Source: Klebsormidium nitens
Lineage: Eukaryota; Streptophyta; Klebsormidiophyceae; Klebsormidiales; Klebsormidiaceae
Length of the DNA: 64,000 bases
Direction: 5' to 3'
Assembly (NCBI GenBank): GCA_000708835.1
Contig: DF237292.1
Span: 1 to 64,000 of the forward strand
Of the stretch, positions 22,249 through 32,146 are shown in pieces (within the stretch, counting starts at the first letter, position 1; each line of letters opens with the position of its first letter). Below the pieces are notes generated by a model, which did no database searches, was not told the DNA's origin, and was given only the letters and a program-made list of their open reading frames with translations. The translations under genes and the position numbers were made by a program.

Positions 22249-25200
22249 GCTCGCGGTCCGTCAATTTGCCAAGTCGTTCCGGTGCCCCGCTCCCACCTCG
22301 ACCTTCGCGCTCACTGCCTTCTCGACATGGCAATCGGGATACCGCTCTGTCCATAACGGCTCAATCTGCGCCTGCCCGTGATCGTACGCTCCTGTTGCTC
22401 GCACTTTGAAGTTCAAGCTTGCTCTAAAGCTGTTCATGATGTCGCTCTTTCAGCTCTTTCTATGTATGCATCATTCTGCTCCTACTTTGTGCTTGTTCCG
22501 CATTCAGTAGGGGTTCTCTTTGTTGGGCGATATTTGAACAACTGAAGCGTACCAACACCCTAAGTGGATCGTTTTTCCCGAGAGTCCTCTTGCAGTCAAA
22601 CGCCCTTCAGCAACGAGGAGTCTCTTCGTTTGAGCTTTTGGTTTGCGATCCTTTCGCCTTCGATGGAGGCTTTCTTACCCGCTCGTCGTTCAGTAACCTT
22701 CAACGCATGCAGTCGCTCACACGCTCTTGCACCCCAAAAGGTGCTCAGCGTGTCATAGCTAGTATATTGTGTTTCTGGTTCGACCTTTTGTTGGAGCCTT
22801 ACTGCAACCAACTTCATATGCTGACAAGGCAAGACATTTCCACCAGGTTTTTCCACCAACACGCTGGCGACAGAGCACGCTGCGGCTGCGCCGCCGCCTG
22901 TCGCAGAACGCAATAGAGTTTTGCCCACGCCGCCGCCCCTGACTCGGCCGCAGGACGAGAGTGCCGCTGCGGCAGGCGCTCCTAACCCTGGCGACAAAGC
23001 AGCAGGTAGAGCATTCTCTCAGAGAGTAGCCACCGGCAAATGGTAGTGCTTTTGCCCGTACTATTTCACTCTCCCTTAGAAGGACGTTTTCCGTTCCTCA
23101 CTTATCGAAGCTCGTTCTCACGACTAGTCTGACCGGGTTGGCAAAGACATCGCGAAAGAGGTAAATCTGTTCCGTCACTATGCCGCATCCAAATCTCCGG
23201 CCAGGTGCGCAGTCTCTTTCTTCTCATACTTCACTATACCGCCCACGCTGAAGATGTCTCTCGCTCCTTTGCAGCTGCCCCTGCCAAGAACACTGGTGAC
23301 GTCAGCAAAGCTCCGGCTGGACGCGAGCCTGCCAATCCAGTCCGGGTTATTCTAAGGGTATGTGCCAGCAAACCGCTTTCCCGCTTAGCATCTCCTTGAT
23401 TCGAGGAAACGTGCTAAGGAGCTGTCCTCTGCTCGGGCTGCAGCTACACCTGATTGTGTCAATCATCGACCGCATGCAAGAATGATATGGCAGATGTTCT
23501 GCTTTTCCAGGACCCAAGCGTGTGGCTGATACTTGGCGCCTGACTCTACCTGCAGAGGTCGTCGCGAACACGCGGTCTTGCCAGACCAAAGCCCACCAGC
23601 GAAAGCGTGAACTTGTCGGACGAGGAAGACTCCGACCTGGACGCTGCTCCTGTCGAGGGTGAGCAACTTCGGCGCTCTCAAAGTCGCTGGGTAACGCCTA
23701 AAGACAGATGCTTATGTCGTGTCACGTCATTTGTGCATTCCTTCAGGGCTCTTTCCTTCCCCGCCTTTTTTAGAATGCCAGGGTCTCCTGACACAGTTGT
23801 TCGTTGGGTCTCCTGACACAGTTGTTCGTTATACAGACCCGCGGTATCCTGGTCTGCCGGCTATGTTACCACCCGGCGCAGCGCACCAGGTGTCCATCGG
23901 CCCCTCCGAGATGGAAACGTTGCAAGCGGGCCGCTGGCTGTGCACCCAAATCATCGACTTCTACGCATTGTAAGTCGCTCTCTGAATGAGTAGCCTCTTT
24001 GAAGTGCGTGGAGCACGCATTAACTTGAAAGAGTATTCGTCTCTTGCCTCCATTCTGTCTTCGTCTAGCTCCGCCTGCAGCATCTTCTGTCCTTCTTGGG
24101 TCTCTGCACGCAAGAGAGAAAGGCTACTGCTTCTGTGCGACTCGATGTCTGCCATGGTAAGGACGGGTCCATTTGCATCTAGCTTGAGCCGCCCATTAAA
24201 ACGTTCAGCTGTCTTTGTTCCAGATATCTTCAGGGGACCATGCAGCACGACCTGTCTGGAGTAGTCTTCGCCCACCTCTTCGACAAGCTCCACCGCCTCC
24301 TCCGTAGCGCGTCCCTCTCCTCGAAAGAAAGACTGGAGCAGGACCTGAAGAAGACCCTCAAGAACTGTGGCATCCAGACCGTAGAGCTGCTGCTCCAGTG
24401 CCGCTTCCTCTTTCTGCCCGTCTTCTTCAGGTACGTCCCGACAACCTGCTCAATTCCGCAGCTGCTCAATTCCGCAGCTGCCCCCTGAAGCCTCGTGCGT
24501 GGAGCATTTCGGGCTTGGATCACCTGCAGTCTGAGGTGCTCGAAGCGGAAAGCAAGTATTAGACGCGTGCGCCGAAACCTGCTCTATATTCCAGACTTCT
24601 TTTGCATTGCTCGACGAGCCACTGAACAAACTTAAGTTGTGCAGGAGCCACTTCAGCCTGGCCGTGATTGTCTCCCCCGGAGGCGATGATGGCCACGTTC
24701 TTCACCTGGACTCGATGCCGGGCCTGCACGGCGACCACGTCCAAAACGTCGTCCGGCGGTGCGCAAATCTCTCCTGATCGAGGAAGTAGTCTGAACGGTC
24801 TTCATGGGGCTGCTCTCTCTGCAGTCGACTCTCCTTGGTCAGGATTTAGATCGTGGGCAAACGTATATGGTCGTTTGGCTGTATTTTTGGACTTGGTTTC
24901 TGCTGAGCGTTGTATGGCTTTGAGTTCAGCTACGGTCCTTGGAGTAAGAGTCATCGGAACGGTGCGGTCGAGATGTAATTACTGCCAAGACTTTCAGTGA
25001 CCGTACTCGGACGAGGGACGTAAGGCCGGGGACCGAGCAGAACTCTGGTCGCTGTGGCACCTCAGCTTGATATTGCTGCTGTTGTTTGATGCAAACTGTT
25101 GTCAATGGCTTGGGTTATGGTGCACGGGGGCGACGTGCCGACGGCGTTCTTACCTCGATTTGCGCCGGAAGAATTTCCAATCGCCGCGCCGCTGGTGAGT

Positions 25201-26848
25201 GTTCAGGCTGTGCGGTCGGGGCCTCCGTTACTTGCAAAATCCGCTTCGCTTCAAATCGCTTTGCAATCAGAGATTCGTTGACTTTCGCTGCGCCCACAAG
25301 TCTTAAGAACATGGACCGTATGATTCTGCAGGTACCGCGCCAGCCGAACTCCTCGGACTGCGCGCTTTTCGTGTTGCAGAACATGGAGACTCTTCTGCGG
25401 AATCGTTCTCTCATAGAGAAGGTAAGCCGACGGCATCACCAAGAGCATCGCGACTTGCTACATCGATCATCTCCGCTGGTCCCTCTCACCACTGTAGGAT
25501 CATGGTTATCAGTACGCACCGAAAGAAGGCTGTTCTTTCTGCTTGGAAGCGTCTCAAAGGATCCAAAGTCCTTTCGTGCATCCGGCGCTCCTCGAGCTCT
25601 ATTTTTGCATATTCCCTCTTTGCAAATCTGTCTCTCTTTCCGTCGCAAACCAGCACAAGTCTCCATCGTGAACTTCCAATTTGCAGTTGCGTATTGACCT
25701 CGACGGACTCGATTTGTACGATCCGTCGGTGGCTGTTGACAAGCGGCGCGAGCTGCGCGCTCTCGTCTTCTCCCTCGTTGGGCACGCAGACCCCGCCGCT
25801 CCTTCTGTTCCTGAAGGTACGACGTCCTGGCATCAAGTTCCTCTAGCAACAGTGGGGTTTGAATCAGAGTTCGAGATTTTTGGTACTTTTTACCCCATAA
25901 TGCTCCAGCTTGCCGTCGAGCTTCGCGTGTTCAAAGCTGCTGGCCTGTGGTGAAGAAGAGTCTCCGGCAGCTCTCACTATCATCACGTTGATCATCGACA
26001 TAATGCTCCCCGCCTGACACAACAGGCGGGGTTTCTCGTAATTGTTCGCTACATGACAAAACTTTCTTTCTCTTTGTAAGGTTGCGTCAACTCTTCAGTT
26101 GTCACGCTCTCCCCGAGCCGCCGTCGTGTTGTTCCTGTCCCGGCCGACGGCGGAGATGCTCGAGCGGGTATGTGCGAAAAGCGTCCAGCCTTCATCACAT
26201 GTCCATTCTCCCTCTCCCCCCCGCCCCCTAAGGCACTGCTTCAAGAACGAACATTCCCGCTATCTCTTTCAGGGCGGGTTAAGCGGACTCACGGTCTGCT
26301 TTGTCCGCAATAAGTGCAGAATTGGCAAAAATTTCACCCGTCCACCTCATTGATGTTTTGTTATGATTCTTCTTCTTGATGCCGTTTGCCTGTTGAGCCT
26401 TCCAACAAATGGCTTGGCAAAAGTGCATTAGAAGGATGATGATGCAGCGATGGGCGGACTTTAACGACCCGAAAGTTCGTGCAGGTCAACATGGTCAACA
26501 TGATTCCGCCAATGCCTCGTCGACCCTAGTCCATCAGCGGCCGCTGCAGCAGCAGCCAAACAGCATCTGCGTTGCAAGACCCACGGACTCAGCCGCGACT
26601 ACACGAGGAACCATGTCAAGCTCCAAACCGATTCTGGGCCATGGTAAGCACGCACTGCTCTGATACGCTCTTATTTGCTAAAGTCGTTATGAGAACCTGA
26701 GGGTCCCGCTAACAAGCGCTTGCATGATGCATCTCTAGCATTGTGTTTCGTGCTCATGAACTGCTCCAAGAAGTCCATTTCCCTTATCACACCACTTCGG
26801 TGGGCACTCGCGAACGGCCGAATGTCCATTATCACGGTGACTCTGTAA
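22249..26848 (+). CDS. ULP1/SENP-type SUMO protease (peptidase family C48) region; 3' part of the long locus
   Basis: C48 enzymes mature SUMO precursors or remove SUMO from targets, usually in the nucleus. Linker exons (22249-22383, 22847-23005, 23275-23357, 23556-23658) are Ser/Pro/Ala-rich and end in an acidic stretch (NLSDEEDSDLDAAP). The protease follows: 23837-23969 (LQAGRWLCTQIIDFYA, substrate-entry block), 24224-24430, 24645-24758 with catalytic His in SHFSLAV and Asp in HLDSM, and 25332-25421 with the Gln and Cys in VPRQPNSSDCALF. The triad therefore looks intact. A stretch near 25108-25194 (MVHGGDVPTAFLPRF) belongs between Asp and Cys, but I found no acceptor that joins it in frame. 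Downstream exons (25687-25816, about 26097-26169, about 26487-26641, about 26740-26848) encode a low-complexity tail; their exact ends are less certain. Phases match the upstream gene, so one fused protein is likely. A separate ULP gene starting near 22 kb is the alternative. Confidence 0.82.
23781..23830. repeat. Perfect 25-bp tandem duplication ending just before a splice acceptor
   Basis: Two identical 25-bp copies (23781-23805 and 23806-23830), each starting GGGTCTCCTGACACAG, sit in the intron six bases before the exon at 23837. A second small duplication (16 bp, twice, 24446-24477, CTGCTCAATTCCGCAG) lies in a later intron of the same locus. Both look like recent slippage and leave the coding exons intact. 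Confidence 0.9.
26008..26034 (+). other. Perfect GC-rich hairpin followed by a T run, inside an intron
   Basis: The arms CCCCGCCTG (26008-26016) and CAGGCGGGG (26023-26031) pair perfectly around a 6-nt loop and are followed by TTT. The shape resembles a bacterial intrinsic terminator, but it lies in an intron of the SUMO-protease locus, so that function is not expected. Confidence 0.5.
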
Positions 26849-29421
26849 AGAGGTCGCTGTTTGACAGGCCGATCCCAGGCTTGTCCTCAGAGCACGTAGT
26901 AGTGATCGACAACCAAATTCAGAAGTTAGTGGAAAGATGAAGCCGCTCGACGCCTGCTGAACCAGGAATTTCAAACAGGTGTGCATGATCCTCAAAAAGG
27001 CCCTAACGGCCGGAATTCTAAGCAGGCATAACCTGATTTGCAGGCATTAACGCTCCTCTAGTTGAGTCGAGGCCATCCTCCCCTCCACGAAAGCGGAGAA
27101 AGTTCACAACGCCGTTCCGCAAGGTGTAAATATACTTCAGAGACAGAAACGATCATTATACCAGTGTAAAATATTCTCTAACCTAGCTGCAAACTTTAGG
27201 TTCTGATCATGCCATCTACAAGAAGTGCTGCTGCGCTCTGTTTTGCAAGGCCGTAAGCAGATCCGAACTTGTATGCTCACGCATCGCGAGCTCTCGGCTT
27301 AGATAATTGAATAGCCGACTTCGGGTATGGAGCCAACGACACAGTCTCACTGACAGATTGTTGCTGAACATGGGATGGCGCTGCAACCAATAAAGGTGAG
27401 GGCTATACAAGGAGGTAACCGAGGATGCTACTATGACGTGTTGTGTTATTTGAAGACATGCAGGCCAGTTCGCGTGCAACATCCATGCCGGTTTGTCAAC
27501 AAGGTACCCAGTAACGGGGCAATAATTTGGCCCCGGCCTGTACCTTATTCAAACTCGACTCGTAACGTTGGTTCCATACGCCTCATGTTCCATCGGGGTC
27601 TAACTGTTGCGGTGCGGCCGCGCCTTTCGTTTAGTGCGAGGGCCCCTATATTGATTGATTCTGTAAAAAATTTCGATTATGGGCAAAGTTCAAGCACGTA
27701 CGTACATACAATTTCTGGCCGGGACAGATCGCATCAAAATCATGAATGCATCTATTTGATCGGATGTCAAGCTGTTTATATGTGTGTATGTATGAGCAGG
27801 GATTGCACATGCATGCAGTAGGCACACACGGCAGGGCTGTCAACTTCTGCATCTATGCCATTGAAACCACCAATTCCTTTCCGCAGCACTTTCTCTAATG
27901 ATGTGCATGTCTTTGACATGAACATGATCACATTCAATGATTGAGGACAGAACGGCAGAATAAAACACCTTAAATCGACGGCTATCTCGAGACCATGAGA
28001 TTACATCAAATCCCATGGCATGTTTGCAATGTATCGATTTGTCTTTTACTGCTGTTCAGTCTTGCCGGAGTAGGCGGATTGATATTGCCGTAACTTCCCC
28101 TATCTGTCAGCTATACAGCCTACGTACAAGAACTTATGCGGGTATTTGGCGTAGAACCACTTGCGGATCGTTGTTGTGACCCTTCTGAGTTTCTGTGTTG
28201 TTCTGGATGCAGGTCGCCAGACTTGCTAGATACTGATATTTATGCACTTCTTCCTCCCCTTTATCAATGATCATACCGATACCTGGAAGCATTGGCTCCT
28301 TGAGAGATCACTTACGTATCATCGTGGGTCTGCACATGTATTCGCATCGAAGTCAGTCACTGAAGCCGACACAGACTGCATGCGAAACGGAATTGGAGTC
28401 GTTGTAATCTTCGTGCAACATGTAGCGGCCTTGCATTGATCGGATCCATTACCAGCAATTAAACTTAAGAGGCACCAAAGAGCTGAGCAGGGCGCCCATG
28501 AGACCGTTCCATGCTAGAAGGTTTCAGTGCATTCCGGAGCAATAATAAGGCCGCCAACGTGTGCGGACACATGCAAACTAACCGACTTGAAGTACTGGCT
28601 ATATAACAAGGAAGGTCTGACATTAATTCCGACCATCGCGCCTCGCGGTGCATGGCGGTATATATAATAGATTCACAGTTGGACGCGTGGTTTGACACGA
28701 CTCATAGCAAGCTCAGTGCTTACAACTATGCATGGTCGCATCGATCATGGTTAGTATAGCCGATCATGTGGTCACATTACCATGTCGCAGATCACTACAA
28801 TAGTGGATCCTCAGACGAAGAATTTGATATACCATGTAATCAGGCAATCAACAAATTGAGATATAGCCTGCATGCATGTGTCGACATGCATGCTAACCAT
28901 ATAGCTCCAATACAGAATAAGCAGCCGGCCGATGCAAGGCCGCCTGCTGCCGCGGCATCATTCCACAATGCACATGACATATGAACACCGTTTTGGGGCG
29001 GCCCAAAGTGAGGTTTCCACGTCTAAGTCGACTCTCTGGCAAATGATAGTCTGTCCATACACTGTCGTGACAGTGACTGTCTCTGGAATGAAAGCGTGAC
29101 GAATTGGGTCAAGGTCTGCCCATGTCAGCACTGTCAAACATGTTGTCTGACTACTCAACCGAGAGCTTCTGCACTGGCTACTCTAACTACGCAAAGGCTT
29201 AAGCGAGCGGCACTGGCTATTGGGTTAGCTCAAAGCTACAATAATGTGGACACCTCCGCGCTGTACATGCCTGCGCTAACCGTGCGCTAACCCATCTCTG
29301 TATTCTGCAAGATTCGGGTTAACATATACCTCCACAAACTCAGCAGTAAGGTTGCGACCTTGTCACACACAAAAAGCGACTTCGCAGCCGCTTAGGAATT
29401 CAGCCGCCCAATAATGAGCCT
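26849..29421. other. Gene-poor AT-rich region, no gene seen
   Basis: About 2.6 kb separate the SUMO-protease locus from the MTP 3' exons. Open frames are short and lack splice borders or recognisable content. The longest (27375-27821, plus) reads as random sequence. No tRNA-like arms or long repeats were noticed. Confidence 0.5.
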
Positions 29422-30758
29422 CTAAACAAGTTCGGCACCCGGAGCAGACTGAGCCTCGGCTTGGGTTCTTCCAGGGGTGGGTGGGACTAGACTCGGGTTG
29501 TGCTCCGGCTTGTGGCTGACTTCAAAGTCAAGGTGGACGAAAGCCCTGCAAATGCACAAATCCCCAAGCTCTTCAGCGGCTTCGATAAAGTCAACATGCC
29601 TATTTTCTATCAGAACCAATTGACTCTTCTGGAAGGCATCCGGTTGATGGCTTCAGCTCTGTCATATAACGACGAGACCTACATAACGTTTCATCGAACA
29701 AAACCAAAAGGTTGCAAAACGGCTTCGCAAAGCAAGAGAAGCTTACCGTTCGATCTCTGGCAGGCGCTCTAGCTTGTTCTGAAGAGCTGTATCAACGACA
29801 GAACTGGGCGTAAGCCACGAAACCGAGCATATTCAGGTGACATAAGCACCCAGGCTTTTGTTGACGAGGTTGTACCACCAGACAAGATGAACTGCTGACC
29901 AGTCAAATAACGACGATGTATCCGACTTCACGGTCAATGAACATGACTGCAGCGTCTCCACCTACTGCACCGAGTTGCAGCCTCTCGAATGTTTGAGGAG
30001 ACTCTTCCCAAGAATCTATGCTTTTGACGCCGAACTTTGGGTTGTGACTCACACTCCCCAATATCGTGAGCCTCCCTGAGCGGCATGTCTCCAGGCAGGA
30101 CGATGTCGACCTCCGAAAACATGTGGCTCCCAAAAACGTAGGCGCGAACGGTATCAATCTGCAATGAGGAGAACCCATCCCTATGTCGGACCAATGGTCA
30201 AGGTTGGCGAAAAGTCAATGGTCCGAGAACTGCCGGTTCACAATCGTTTCGGTGCGGTTCTCTTTCCATCTGTGCGTTTCACTGTCGCAACGCTTCAGAC
30301 AAAAACTCAGATCGAAGTTGTCTACTCCAGATATTGCCAATGACAATTGTATGCTGCAAGCACCTTCGGATTCCGCTACAATTTCTTAACACACTGGCTC
30401 TCAGAAACCAGAACCAGTCCACCAACGTTTCAAACAGGCGCATTCCAGAGGCTGCTTTTTTCTCCCTGATTTCCACTCTACGTGGCCACCCTTGCGGATC
30501 CACACTCCCTTTCGAAGACGCACATTCCAACCTGAAAGCACGCTTGTTACGATACCTGGAGAATGTCCCGATGGTGATTCCAACAGAGGTAGGTGATCTT
30601 AGCAAGGAACTCCGGGGGTGCGCTCTGGCCCACAAGCGATTGTACATTTTCTCTCACGGTGCCGGACCAGTTGACGATAGTGTACAGCGCCAAAAGGATG
30701 GCGCCAGTGGGGTCAATCCACCACTCAAACTGGTCAGCCACCAGGGCCGCAGCCAGGC
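29422..30758 (-). CDS. MTP: Mn-CDF metal tolerance protein (MTP), 3' half: exons 4-7
   Basis: These are the C-terminal exons of a Mn-type CDF transporter: 30758-30556, 30158-30053, 29786-29747, 29545-29422, with GT-AG borders and matching phases. Exon 4 carries TM6 and the [16 protein letters not shown] segment plus [20 protein letters not shown]. The rest is the cytosolic metal-binding fold with [38 protein letters not shown] and the clade's ending [15 protein letters not shown], followed by a short Pro/Ala-rich tail. The first exon starts in phase 1 with no upstream exon near it, exactly what exon 3 at 312-69 requires. Joined, the seven exons give 1260 nt, or 419 residues, the usual size of plant MTP8-11 proteins. 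Either these two pieces are one gene placed in the wrong order, or this is a truncated second copy. Confidence 0.9.
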
Positions 30759-30987
30759 CTGAAGGAAAAGTAATTAGAGTAAGCAGGGACAGACTGATTC
30801 GAGAATTCTGTTGAGCCTGACAGCCGCGTTCAGAAGAGAGGTAATCACACATCTCATTTTGGTTCAGCATGTAAAACAGATCTCATGTACCACTTACACA
30901 TGCTATAGGGATGCCAACTCCCTATTCTATTATAGCAACTTCTTATGTAGGAGTACGATCAGATAATCGGAAGTAAGCGCTATCGAA

Positions 30988-31048
30988 AAAATTGCAGTTG
31001 CCTCGACTTTGACTTTCCCTAAGGCCACGACGAGAAGCCAGAGTGTCA
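30988..31048. repeat. 61-bp copy of the intron sequence at window positions 2-62
   Basis: Sixty of 61 positions are identical to positions 2-62 in the same orientation; the difference is at position 43. Position 2-62 is the start of MTP intron 3, beginning 7 nt after the exon 3 donor. The copy here lies about 230 bp upstream of MTP exon 4 on the minus strand, so it is also intron 3 sequence. The match breaks sharply at 62/31048. Confidence 0.95.
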
Positions 31049-32146
31049 ATGTGATGGCCGCCTTACACCTACTTTCTTTTCCCAAGCACATCGGGGACAA
31101 GGGAAGGGCGCTGGTATTTTCGACAACTTAGGCAATACGGAGTCCGACTTTCGAGCCGTGTCTGAACAGTAAAGAGATATAGGAGCAGCCTGGCAGTTGC
31201 AAGATTATGAGTGGAGACCCGAAGATCGCAGGCCTAACTTGGTATATCTATCTACAGGTGCTGGGGCCGGTACCGGAGGACCTGCATGAGCCAGGTGCTG
31301 TTCGTGGGTCGCATTTATGCATTAAATCCCCTGCATAGCAGAATCTGGCATGGCGGATACGAAATACTAGAGCGTATAGTCCCGCTAGCCGAAGTATTCG
31401 ACTTGGTTCCTTTAAAACCTCTTGGCCAGGAGACGAGAATCCTGTCGCCGAATTTCGTAATGGACAGCGGCTTAAACTAGCCTAAAACACGCATGACAAA
31501 GCGTTGTGCTGCTTTAAACCGTGAATGGGTTCGAAGTTTCATTCCATAGTCCCTGCGGCGGCGCAAGTGCCCCAACCCGGCGCGCGTCTGCCGCGCATTT
31601 ACTCAACTGCTTGCGCGGAATCGATTGGGTGGCGTGTCGCGGTGCACTCGTTCTTAGCTCCACCAGTGATTCTTACTTTGTTTGAGAATGTATTACACTC
31701 AAAACAATCGAAAGTCCATATGACGATGATGTCGACATGACCACATGTGCGATCGGCACGCCGGGTGCAAGTACAGGAGAATTGAAAGCTTACATGGCAG
31801 CACGAGATATCGGACCGTCTCAAACATGCATCATTGCTGCGACACGTTTCACGGTACAGGCTGGTATTGCTTAGTACACTCAAGGATTATACTGTAAGGT
31901 ATATATATATATGAGAGGGACGTTCACCATGCGCGCCGAAATTACACACGCGATTACTTCGACGTACGTGCCCTGCATTCGACCTGTTCAACTCGCGGCA
32001 TGCCACGCTTGAATATATAATCAGTTGTAATGCTTGTTCACTGTTCGTTAACTAATTTGGGAACTAACCAAGTGTAACTTAGTCTTGCCGAAGCGCCACT
32101 TCTTGGGGACAGCCTAAAGAGTCCATCCGCGAAGCTCCCGCGATCT
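31049..32146. other. Intergenic, no gene seen
   Basis: Mixed-composition sequence between the MTP intron fragment and the last exon of the next minus-strand gene. It includes a short TA repeat near 31900-31912. Open frames are under 95 codons with no recognisable content. Confidence 0.45.

Noticed and set aside
27375-27821. 148-codon plus-strand frame
   Set aside because: It has no motif, no splice sites and unconvincing composition in a gene-poor region.
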